The notes under the pieces are model-generated. The model worked only from the letters and a program-made list of their open reading frames with translations. It was not told the DNA's origin and ran no database searches. Shown here piece by piece: positions 1 to 5,731 of a DNA stretch of 7,163 nt. Position 1 is the first letter of the stretch. The number at the start of each line of letters is the position of its first letter. The stretch lies in NCBI GenBank assembly GCA_945833725.1, contig CAMAFU010000090.1, positions 1 through 7,163 of the forward strand. The letters run 5' to 3'. Source of the stretch: an uncultured Treponema sp. (lineage in GTDB: Bacteria; Spirochaetota; Spirochaetia; Treponematales; Treponemataceae). A program made the translations under genes and the position numbers.

Positions 1-193
1 CTTCTGATTCCATTTCGATAACTTTTACTTTGTTACCAAAAATGTTTTTCTGACCACCGGCAGACCAGTTATCAACCCAGTCAGCCATAGGTGATGAAGG
101 AGTGATAGGATAGATACCGGCTACTTCAGTGAATGCATAAGCAACATGAGCTGCAGCCTGATTTCCGTCCATTGACTGTTTTTTTCTGGACAT
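1..193 (-). CDS. nifJ: Pyruvate:ferredoxin (flavodoxin) oxidoreductase, N-terminal fragment
   Basis: This is the first 64 codons of a large gene that runs off the left edge. Pyruvate:ferredoxin oxidoreductase oxidatively decarboxylates pyruvate with CoA to acetyl-CoA and CO2 in the cytoplasm, passing electrons to ferredoxin or flavodoxin; it is a central enzyme of anaerobes. The visible part begins MSRKKQSMDGNQAAAHVAYA and contains YPITPSSPMA at residues 28-37, the hallmark of domain I in the homodimeric (about 1,170-residue) form. Thr31 and the final visible Glu64 fall at the numbers given in the Desulfovibrio africanus enzyme to a pyruvate-contacting Thr and a thiamine-diphosphate-contacting Glu (from memory). 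The ATG start is fixed by an AGGAGG six bases upstream on the minus strand. A separate promoter lies about 100 bases upstream, so the gene need not depend on argA. The other cofactor domains are outside the window. Confidence 0.95.
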   Translation of the reverse strand, partial: MSRKKQSMDGNQAAAHVAYAFTEVAGIYPITPSSPMADWVDNWSAGGQKNIFGNKVKVIEMESE

Positions 194-289
194 TTTGTCC
201 TCCTAAAAAAATTGAATGGAAAAATGTTATTTTTGTTACTAAAACAAATGGAATCCGTACTTTATGTACAATCCCTTATTATCTTTTCT

Positions 290-318
290 ATTTTACTCTC
301 ATAATCCATTTCTTTCAA
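290..318 (-). promoter_or_regulatory. Predicted sigma70-type promoter for the pyruvate:ferredoxin oxidoreductase gene
   Basis: Read on the minus strand there is TTGAAA (313-318), a 17-base spacer and TAAAAT (290-295), near-consensus for the housekeeping sigma factor. Transcription would start near 283, giving a leader of about 90 bases that ends in AGGAGG before the ATG at 193. The -35 box starts only 16 bases past the argA stop, and no terminator is visible between the two genes, so read-through from argA is also possible. The leader holds only a short GTAC/GTAC pairing; no known riboswitch was recognised. Confidence 0.65.
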
Positions 319-333
319 TGATTTAAGAAAATT

Positions 334-1716
334 TTACATTTCGCACAACGGCAGTCTGTAAATTTTTGAAGACCGCTCTTTTGTCCATTTTGCTTTTCGT
401 TCCGGGGGCAATGTTTCCAGAACACTTTCTTTAAAGCCTAAGCTTTCAAACCAGTCGGCTGTTTGCGTTGTAAGAATAAAAAGACTTTCCAGATTTATTG
501 CCTTTGCTTTTTCTATTAAATATCCCACAAGTTTTGGGCCAATTCCTATATGACTGTATGTTTCGTCTACAGCTACGGCCGCTATTTCTGCCTGAGTTTT
601 ATCGTAAATATGAAGGGCTGCACATGCCCGTACAGCTCCGTCTATTTCAAAAACAATGTAGTCGTTATATGTTTGTTCCAAATCTTTTTCTGTTCTTGCA
701 AGAAGAATGCCTTTTTGAATGAACGGTGTCATAACCGACAATACCTGAGTAACATCTTCCCTTTTCATTGCTCGAATTTTTCCATAACCTGATGAATATA
801 TCATTGTGCCGGAACCTAAATCGCTGAAAATTTCGCAGGGAAGAGTTCCTGTAATTGAACCGTTAAGAAGGTGAGCGCGAACAACTCCCTTCTGACAAGC
901 TGCTTTTGCCATTTTTAATATAGAAAGAACTGTTGATTTTAACGGATTATTTTCTGCTTCAGCCAAAGCGGCGTTTTTTTCGTTCAATTTTATGAAAGTG
1001 TCTGTTTCCTGTATATTCATTGCAGGAATTTTTCCTTCCTGAGAAAGTCCTGTATTTTCCGGTAAAATAAAGTTTTCGCCGTTTATTTCCACATCTGGTA
1101 CAAGGAAAAAAAGTTTATCGGCTTTTATGTGTACTGCAATTTGAGATGCAAGACTCATGGAAGAAATGTTGTAAGGTTTGCCATTTAAACTCCAGCCTAT
1201 ACACGGAAAAATAGGAACAAATCCGTCTTCCAGAATTTTATTTATTATTTCGTCGTCTATGCGGTCAATTTCGCCGGCAGTTCCGTAATCTATGCCGTTT
1301 ATCACGCCAAATCCTCTGGCGCGAACCCAGTTTCCTATTACCGCTGTAACTTTTTCGCCGGCAAGACTTGTCATAACGGTATCTGCAACTTCAAAGGCCG
1401 CCGATTTTATAAGAGGCATGGACCGACCTTCTGTAATTCTAATTCCGTTGGAAATTTGCCATTTAATTTTGTTTTCAGTTAAAATGCTGTCAATTCGCTG
1501 ATGAGCTCCAGGCACAAGAATTACTTTTAGTCCAGCCTGCTTTATAAGGGAAATATCCCGGATGTGAGAAGAAAAATAAGGAGAATCGATTATGCGGCTG
1601 TCGATGTAAATTACCACCGTTGCATTTTTAAATTTGCCTATATAGCGGATTACATCCCTTATTGTTTCAGCCTTTGTCTGAACAAAATTATTTGTTTCCG
1701 TGCTGCATGCCGTCAT
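334..1716 (-). CDS. argA: Amino-acid N-acetyltransferase (N-acetylglutamate synthase)
   Basis: This enzyme transfers an acetyl group from acetyl-CoA to glutamate, the first committed step of arginine synthesis by the linear or cyclic acetylated pathway. The 460-residue protein is close to the usual 440-450 length of classical two-domain ArgA. Residues about 15-300 form the amino-acid-kinase-like domain, with RARGFGVINGIDYGTAGEID at 132-151 and the conserved stretch from NGK to ADK (178-201); in the family this domain binds arginine for feedback inhibition rather than acting as a kinase. Residues about 313-460 are the GNAT acetyltransferase domain, with VAVDETYSHIGIGPKLVGYL (381-400) as the acetyl-CoA site and LFILTTQTADWFESLGF (412-428) near the end, closely matching E. 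coli ArgA. The start ATG lies inside the end of queH (29-base overlap) and has GGAG ten bases upstream, so the two genes are probably co-transcribed. The next in-frame Met is near residue 100, which supports this start. Confidence 0.95.
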   Translation of the reverse strand: MTACSTETNNFVQTKAETIRDVIRYIGKFKNATVVIYIDSRIIDSPYFSSHIRDISLIKQAGLKVILVPGAHQRIDSILTENKIKWQISNGIRITEGRSMPLIKSAAFEVADTVMTSLAGEKVTAVIGNWVRARGFGVINGIDYGTAGEIDRIDDEIINKILEDGFVPIFPCIGWSLNGKPYNISSMSLASQIAVHIKADKLFFLVPDVEINGENFILPENTGLSQEGKIPAMNIQETDTFIKLNEKNAALAEAENNPLKSTVLSILKMAKAACQKGVVRAHLLNGSITGTLPCEIFSDLGSGTMIYSSGYGKIRAMKREDVTQVLSVMTPFIQKGILLARTEKDLEQTYNDYIVFEIDGAVRACAALHIYDKTQAEIAAVAVDETYSHIGIGPKLVGYLIEKAKAINLESLFILTTQTADWFESLGFKESVLETLPPERKAKWTKERSSKIYRLPLCEM

Positions 1717-2404
1717 TTTTTAAACGCTCCTGTTTTTGGATTTCTCGGTTTACTTTTGAGTAAATACATCCGCAGTAATCTTGACGCCACATTTTATATT
1801 CATCGGTTAATTCCGTACTCCGCAAAAAACCGCCTTTTTTTTTGAAATCTGAATATAAAAACCGCGTTTTAACTTTTGAATTTTCGGCAGAATTTTCTAA
1901 ATTCCTTCCAATTTGATTGATGATTTTGCTGTCTTTGTGCGGACTTATTGAAAGAGTTGTTGTAAACCATTGGAATCCTTTGGAACAGGCATAATCCCAG
2001 CTTCTTTTCATTCTGAAACTGTAGCAACGGCGGCATCTTTCTCCTTTTTCCGGTTCATTTTTTAATTCTGGTTCCTTTTCTATACCCACGGCACCAAAAT
2101 ATTCTTCGGGATTGTAAATATCTGTAACAAGTTTTACTTTGTTTTCCAGCGCAGGGGGGAATTTTTTAAGGAATTTTTTTAATTCTTCCAGACGGCGGCA
2201 ATATTCCTGTTCTGGATGAATATTGGGATTGTAGTAATAAACGGTAATATCAAAAACAGAAGCAAGGAGTTCCAAAACATAACTGGAACACGGACCGCAA
2301 CAGGCATGAAGAAGCAGCGACGGTCGTTTATTTGTCTGTAGATTTTCCAAAACAACTTTAGAAAGAATTTCTTCCATTTCTTTCTGATAATTTAATTCTT
2401 TCAT
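1688..2404 (-). CDS. queH: Epoxyqueuosine reductase QueH
   Basis: QueH reduces epoxyqueuosine to queuosine in the wobble position of tRNAs for Asp, Asn, His and Tyr, and replaces the cobalamin-dependent QueG in many bacteria. The 238-residue protein (from the ATG at 2404) has the family's cysteine pattern: LLLHACCGPCSSY with C35, C36 and C39, then C69, a CRRC pair (C124, C127) and a C-terminal CGC (C211, C213) in MWRQDYCGCIYSK; these are expected to hold the [4Fe-4S] cluster and a second metal. FTTTLSISPHK (around 147-157) is also typical. An in-frame TTG at 2443 would add 13 residues, but those codons coincide exactly with a promoter and have no ribosome binding site, so the ATG is preferred. 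No Shine-Dalgarno precedes this ATG either; the mRNA is predicted to begin within a few bases of it. The 3' end overlaps argA by 29 bases. Confidence 0.93.
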   Translation of the reverse strand: MKELNYQKEMEEILSKVVLENLQTNKRPSLLLHACCGPCSSYVLELLASVFDITVYYYNPNIHPEQEYCRRLEELKKFLKKFPPALENKVKLVTDIYNPEEYFGAVGIEKEPELKNEPEKGERCRRCYSFRMKRSWDYACSKGFQWFTTTLSISPHKDSKIINQIGRNLENSAENSKVKTRFLYSDFKKKGGFLRSTELTDEYKMWRQDYCGCIYSKVNREIQKQERLKNDGMQHGNK

Positions 2405-2413
2405 GCTGAAAAC

Positions 2414-2443
2414 ATTATACAGGGGAAGTGAGGGAAAATTCAA
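2414..2443 (-). promoter_or_regulatory. Predicted promoter of queH-argA, placed for a near-leaderless mRNA
   Basis: On the minus strand TTGAAT (2438-2443) and a perfect TATAAT (2414-2419) are separated by 18 bases. Only nine bases lie between the -10 box and the ATG at 2402-2404, so a start about seven bases after the -10 would leave a leader of roughly 0-4 bases. No purine-rich ribosome binding site is present in this stretch. Confidence 0.65.
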
Positions 2444-2465
2444 TTTTTAAGGAAAAATACGTCTG

Positions 2466-2496
2466 GTCAAGGCACGCTATCGCTCAGGGCCTTGAC
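2466..2496. repeat. Inverted repeat (8-base-pair stem) upstream of queH
   Basis: GTCAAGGC (2466-2473) and GCCTTGAC (2489-2496) are perfect inverted copies around a 15-base loop. Three further pairs (CTG with CAG) can form outside a single bulged T. On the plus strand it is followed by TCAGCCG and then T5; on the minus strand a T5 comes eight bases after the stem. It could be a poor terminator for transcription from yhbY, or a member of a dispersed hairpin family. Its sequence differs from the repeats at 3056-3451. Confidence 0.6.
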
Positions 2497-2532
2497 TCAG
2501 CCGTTTTTAAAGTTTGTAATAAACCTTAAATC

Positions 2533-2559
2533 AGCTGCCAGCAAAACTTACCGGCAGCT
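2533..2559. repeat. Inverted repeat (7-base-pair stem) between yhbY and queH
   Basis: AGCTGCC (2533-2539) and GGCAGCT (2553-2559) are perfect inverted copies around a 13-base loop. There is no T-run directly after the stem on either strand, so a terminator role is not supported. It is the middle one of three hairpins in this gap. Confidence 0.55.
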
Positions 2560-2565
2560 TAAAAA

Positions 2566-2621
2566 GAAACAGGACCTTGAAAAAATCTTGGTTTGGTGTG
2601 CTTTCGGTCTTTTTCTGTTTC
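2566..2621. repeat. Long bulged inverted repeat downstream of yhbY
   Basis: GAAACAG followed directly by GACC (2566-2576) pairs with GGTC (2606-2609) and CTGTTTC (2615-2621). The only break is a five-T bulge (2610-2614), giving an 11-base-pair bulged stem around a 29-base loop. GTGTG in the loop (2596-2600) could instead pair with CACAC just outside (2622-2626), so two folds compete. No open reading frame of useful length covers this stretch. Function unknown; an RNA structure in the 3' region of yhbY is one option. Confidence 0.5.
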
Positions 2622-2686
2622 CACACAAAAAAATTTACTTTTAATTTAGTGCCAAAAACAGACAGACTGTATATATATTTTTTTTC

Positions 2687-3001
2687 TTAGAGCACTTTTT
2701 CCAGTGATTTTTGAAATTTACGGTCAGCAGGCTTTTCTGCCGGTCTGTAAAAAACTGCAACATTTCCGATTATACGCACAAGGGTTGAATCCGTTTTTTC
2801 CGAAATAGAAAGACTTAATTCCCGTTTTTCTTCTTTGTATTCGTTGAATTTAACTTTTATAAGTTCGTGAATTTTTAACATATTGTTGATTTGAGCCACC
2901 TGTTCATCGGTTAAACCGGCTCCACCAATTAAAACTGCCGAAGAAAGCGGTTGTGCTGCTTTTTCTAAAATTTTTCTCTGTTTGCTGTTTAATTCAATCA
3001 T
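2687..3001 (-). CDS. yhbY: YhbY-family (CRM domain) RNA-binding protein
   Basis: A 104-residue protein consisting mainly of one CRM (YhbY) domain. Family members bind pre-50S ribosomal particles and are thought to help large-subunit assembly. LNSKQRKILEKAAQPLS at 4-20 and VLIGGAGLTDEQVAQINNML at 23-42 match the family core; GGAG (26-29) is the loop expected to contact RNA. HELIKVKF (45-52) and the closing VRIIGNVAVFYRP (75-87) also fit E. coli YhbY, followed by a lysine-rich tail. The ATG at 3001 gives the canonical N-terminus. There is no Shine-Dalgarno; a promoter -10 box ends six bases before the ATG, so a leaderless mRNA is predicted. It faces away from ppk and is followed by a gene-free gap of about 280 bases containing hairpins. 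Confidence 0.93.
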   Translation of the reverse strand: MIELNSKQRKILEKAAQPLSSAVLIGGAGLTDEQVAQINNMLKIHELIKVKFNEYKEEKRELSLSISEKTDSTLVRIIGNVAVFYRPAEKPADRKFQKSLEKVL

Positions 3002-3007
3002 AAATGA

Positions 3008-3036
3008 ATAATATATTTATTGAAGATTATTATCAA
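3008..3036 (-). promoter_or_regulatory. Predicted promoter of yhbY, placed for a leaderless mRNA
   Basis: On the minus strand TTGATA (3031-3036), a 17-base spacer and TATTAT (3008-3013) sit directly before the gene, with six bases between the -10 box and the ATG. The predicted first transcribed base is therefore about the A of the start codon. A second -35-like TTGACT lies at 3046-3051 but its best -10 (TAATCT, 16-base spacing) is weaker; a start from it would give a leader of about 15-20 bases, still without a ribosome binding site. Confidence 0.55.
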
Positions 3037-3055
3037 TAATAAGCAAGTCAAACCC

Positions 3056-3348
3056 GGTGTGCAAAAGGGATTGGGATAAAGCCTGCAGCCGTTGTTCGGC
3101 TTCCGGCTTTATCTGGCTTTTTCAAAGCTTTATTGTAGTGTGCGCATCCTGCGCACGACCTTTTGCAATCCTCGAAAGTTGAAACTTTCTGCGGTGTGCA
3201 AAAGGGATTGGGATAAAGCCTGCAGCCGTTGTTCGGCTTCCGGCTTTATCTGGCTTTTTCAAAGCTTTATTGTAGTGTGCGCATCCTGCGCACGACCTTT
3301 TGCAATCCTCGAAAGTTGAAACTTTCTGCGGTGTGCAAAAGGGATTGG
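3056..3348. repeat. 137-base tandem repeat, two exact copies plus a 19-base third head
   Basis: Units at 3056-3192 and 3193-3329 are identical as read; a third copy keeps only its first 19 bases (GGTGTGCAAAAGGGATTGG, 3330-3348) before the sequence changes. Each unit is dense in inverted repeats. In unit 1 these are GATAAAGCC/GGCTTTATC (3075-3083 with 3105-3113) with an inner GCCG/CGGC, GCTTT/AAAGC (3116-3128), GTGCGCA/TGCGCAC (3140-3156), GAAAGTT/AACTTTC (3174-3189), and outer arms TGCAAAAGG/CCTTTTGCA (3060-3068 with 3159-3167). The closing arm of each unit can also pair with the opening arm of the next one. The array is visibly richer in GC than its surroundings. Open readings across it are by-products of the repeat. 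Role unknown; a dispersed, structure-forming element is likely. Confidence 0.9.
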
Positions 3349-3451
3349 AGCAGCGCCGAAGGCGTTCGGGAAAGAAGCTGGCTTGACTGCTGCTTTCCCG
3401 AATGCAGGCGAATGCCGGAACTGCGGAAAGCCCGACGGCAATTTATTGCCG
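3330..3451. repeat. Hairpin block joined to the third repeat head
   Basis: After the shared 19-base head, this block holds a chain of hairpins unlike the 137-base unit: CGCC-GAA-GGCG (3354-3364); TTCGGGAAAG/CTTTCCCGAA (3365-3374 with 3393-3402), a perfect 10-base-pair stem that continues as AGC/GCT past a one-by-one mismatch; GCAG/CTGC (3404-3407 with 3421-3424); and CGGCAAT/ATTGCCG (3436-3442 with 3445-3451). The beginning (3342-3366) matches the element at the right edge of the window (7129-7153). It seems to be another member of the same modular repeat family. A9 and T-rich runs follow at 3459-3486, but not directly after a stem, so a terminator is not claimed. Confidence 0.7.
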
Positions 3452-3499
3452 GTTTGCCCAAAAAAAACATTGCGGATTTTTTTTTAATCTTACATAAAA

Positions 3500-3528
3500 T
3501 TCACATTTATTTTAAAAATTCCTAACAT
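3500..3528 (+). promoter_or_regulatory. Predicted promoter of ppk-pfk
   Basis: TTCACA (3500-3505), a 17-base spacer and TAACAT (3523-3528) would start transcription near 3535. That gives a leader of about 40 bases with a GGAG (3564-3567) six bases before the ppk ATG. The hexamers are fair rather than strong matches; upstream start sites are possible. Confidence 0.4.
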
Positions 3529-3573
3529 TCTGGAGGTAGCATTTTTTCAGGTATTTTTATACTGGAGAATGTT

Positions 3574-5727
3574 ATGGCTGAATCAGAAAAAAATTCTACA
3601 AAAAATGGAAATTATTACAAAAACAGGGAACTTTCCTGGCTTCAGTTTAACGAACGGGTTTTGGAAGAAGCTGGGAATCCTGCCGTTCCTCTTGCCGAAA
3701 GACTGAGTTTTGCTTCTATTTATCAGTCTAATCTTGATGAATTTTTTATGGTTCGTGTCGGGACTTTGATGGTTCAAATGTGCTCGGATGAAATTGTCCG
3801 CGATAACAAAACAAATATGACTGCATCCAGGCAGGTTTCTTTAATTTTAAAAACAGTAAAAGAACTGGAAAAGAAAAAAGAAAAAATTTATGAGCAGATT
3901 TTAGGTGAACTTGAACCTTTTGACCTTAGAATAATCAACTTTAACCGGCTTTCCCTGTCTGAAGGTCAGATTCTTGAACAGTATTTTGACTGTAATATTG
4001 CTCCTTTTTTAAGCCCCATGATAATTGGAAAACAGCAGCCTTTTCCTTTTTTGCCGGACAGGGAACTTTATGCTGTTGTTCTTCTTTCAAACAAAAACGG
4101 AAAAAATAAAATGGGCATTGTTCCTTGCTCAAACCAAATATTCCGTCGGCTTATTGAAATTCCTTCCAGACCGGGAACTTTTATGCTTTGTGAAGAGCTG
4201 ATTCTTCATTTTGCCGGTAAACTTTTTTCCAATTACTCTATAAGGGAAAAATCTGTTATAAGAATTACGCGAAATGCAGACATTGAGCCTAAAGATATTT
4301 ACGATGAAGATTTGGACTACAGAAATTTTATGGAGCACCTTATAAAACAGCGGAAAAGAATGAGTCCTGTCCGCCTTGAATTAAGTCGTTGCATAAATGA
4401 ACAGGCAAAAAAAGAACTGGCCGAAAATATTGGCGTAAATCTGGAAAATGTAATAAATACAGGAACACCTCTGGACTTAAAATTTGTTTCGTCTATAAGG
4501 GATTGTCTGCGGAAAAAACATGAACTTTTTTACAGAAAGCGAACTCCAAGGAATTCTCCGTTGTTAAGCCTTCGTAAAAATATTATTCCTCAAATAGAAA
4601 AAAAAGATGTTCTTTTATCTTATCCTTTTGAAAGTATGAAACCGCTTTTAAATCTTTTGCACGAAGCGGCTGAAGATCCAAGCGTTGTTTCCATAAAAAT
4701 GACTCTTTACCGTGTTGCTGATAAAAGCAAAATAATTGATTACCTTATTGAAGCTGCAGAAAATGGGAAAGAAGTTGTTGTTGCCGTTGAACTGCGGGCG
4801 CGATTTGATGAAGCTAACAACATAGAAATGTCTCGCAGGCTGGAAGAAGCTGGATGCCGCATAATTTACGGTCTGGGCGATTACAAAGTCCATTCAAAAC
4901 TTTGCCTTATTACTCGCCACACTAAAGATGGTCTTTCTTACATTACCCAAATTGGAACAGGAAATTACAACGAAAAAACGGCTGAGCTTTACACTGACCT
5001 TTCCCTTATTACATCTGACCGACGCATTGGAAAAGATACGGCAGAAGTATTCCGCTCCTTGCTGTTGGGAGAAACTGTTTCTTCATCGGAATGTCTCCTT
5101 GTAGCTCCAAATATTTTGCAGAGGAAAATTATTGAACTTATTGAATCTCAAATTCAACTGGCAAAAACATCCCCGGAAAATGCTTATATCGGTATAAAGA
5201 TAAATTCCCTTACAGACAAAGTAATTATTGACAAACTTGTAGAAGCCGGTAATGCCGGAGTAAAAATAGAACTTTGCGTGCGGGGAATATGCTGCCTTAT
5301 ACCTGGTATTCCGAAAGTCAGCGAAAACATAAAAGTTATAAGCATTGTGGGACGATTTCTGGAACATTCAAGAATATATATTTTTGGAAATCCTGATAAA
5401 GCTGAAAATGAAACTGACGGCACAGAAAAAAACGAAATTTTACCTGTAAACAAAAACTGTTCCATTTATATCGGGTCTGCTGATTTTATGACAAGAAACA
5501 CAGAGCGGCGCGTAGAAGTTGCTGTTCCTGTATTTGACGAAAAAATACGCAGCCGTCTTGTTCACATTTTTAAAACCGTAATGAGCGATACGGAAAAAGG
5601 CCGGGAACTTAAAAATGACGGAATTTATTACCGCCGAAGTTTAAACGGTAATGAAGAAAAAATATGCTCACAGGAATTATTGTATGAAGAATCTTATAAA
5701 GCTGCTTCTGCAAAAAAAGAGGACTAA
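3574..5727 (+). CDS. ppk1: Polyphosphate kinase 1
   Basis: PPK1 reversibly moves the terminal phosphate of ATP onto inorganic polyphosphate. The 717 residues are close to the family norm (about 690-720). Domains follow the usual order: an N-terminal domain with ELSWLQFNERVLEEA (19-33) and SNLDEFFMVRV (52-62), a head domain to about residue 310, and two C-terminal catalytic domains. VELRARFDEANN lies at 405-416. The autophosphorylated histidine is expected to be H440 in GLGDYKVHSKLCLIT, and the second conserved histidine H598 in GRFLEHSRIYIF. RGICCLIPGIP (570-580) and IGSADFMTRNTERRVEVAVP (633-652) complete the signature. A hydrophilic, acidic insert of roughly 20 residues (about 606-628) separates two blocks that normally sit close together. 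The ATG is set by GGAG six bases upstream. The stop is four bases before the phosphofructokinase start, so the two are very likely co-transcribed. Confidence 0.97.
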   Translation: MAESEKNSTKNGNYYKNRELSWLQFNERVLEEAGNPAVPLAERLSFASIYQSNLDEFFMVRVGTLMVQMCSDEIVRDNKTNMTASRQVSLILKTVKELEKKKEKIYEQILGELEPFDLRIINFNRLSLSEGQILEQYFDCNIAPFLSPMIIGKQQPFPFLPDRELYAVVLLSNKNGKNKMGIVPCSNQIFRRLIEIPSRPGTFMLCEELILHFAGKLFSNYSIREKSVIRITRNADIEPKDIYDEDLDYRNFMEHLIKQRKRMSPVRLELSRCINEQAKKELAENIGVNLENVINTGTPLDLKFVSSIRDCLRKKHELFYRKRTPRNSPLLSLRKNIIPQIEKKDVLLSYPFESMKPLLNLLHEAAEDPSVVSIKMTLYRVADKSKIIDYLIEAAENGKEVVVAVELRARFDEANNIEMSRRLEEAGCRIIYGLGDYKVHSKLCLITRHTKDGLSYITQIGTGNYNEKTAELYTDLSLITSDRRIGKDTAEVFRSLLLGETVSSSECLLVAPNILQRKIIELIESQIQLAKTSPENAYIGIKINSLTDKVIIDKLVEAGNAGVKIELCVRGICCLIPGIPKVSENIKVISIVGRFLEHSRIYIFGNPDKAENETDGTEKNEILPVNKNCSIYIGSADFMTRNTERRVEVAVPVFDEKIRSRLVHIFKTVMSDTEKGRELKNDGIYYRRSLNGNEEKICSQELLYEESYKAASAKKED

Positions 5728-5731
5728 AGGA

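Noticed and set aside
194..289. Riboswitch in the pyruvate:ferredoxin oxidoreductase leader
   Set aside because: The leader is AT-rich with only a four-base GTAC pairing; no known riboswitch core or terminator is visible.
133..321. A 62-codon plus-strand reading
   Set aside because: It is antisense to the start of the pyruvate:ferredoxin oxidoreductase gene and its promoter region, and shows no protein-like features.
2654..2670. Possible terminator of yhbY (ACAG/CTGT stem with a short T-run on the minus strand)
   Set aside because: The stem has only four base pairs, half of them A-T, and the T-run is short, so it is too weak to call.
3056..3348. CRISPR array
   Set aside because: The two units are 137 bases, directly adjacent and identical, with no unique spacers and no cas genes nearby.
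3056..3451. Integron attC sites, which occur in some treponemes
   Set aside because: I do not see paired RYYYAAC and GTTRRRY core sites at the ends of the inverted repeats, and no cassette gene lies between them.
3436..3490. Intrinsic terminator near the A-rich and T-rich runs before ppk
   Set aside because: The CGGCAAT/ATTGCCG stem is followed by GTTTGCCC and then an A-run on the plus strand; the T-run at 3478-3486 is about 27 bases away and has no stem of its own.
3092..3525. Several open readings of 60-98 codons on both strands
   Set aside because: They lie wholly or mostly in the 137-base repeat and the hairpin block, so the same peptide repeats where the DNA repeats. They have no family resemblance and no convincing ribosome binding sites.
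3532..3573. In-frame ATT start for ppk at 3541, four bases after GGAGG (3532-3536)
   Set aside because: ATT starts are very rare, and the ATG at 3574 has its own GGAG at good spacing and gives the normal N-terminus. The GGAGG is noted as a curiosity.
5651..5731. Upstream ATG that would extend phosphofructokinase by 27 residues
   Set aside because: The extension overlaps ppk in another frame, is not part of the family fold, and the start at 5732 has a good ribosome binding site.
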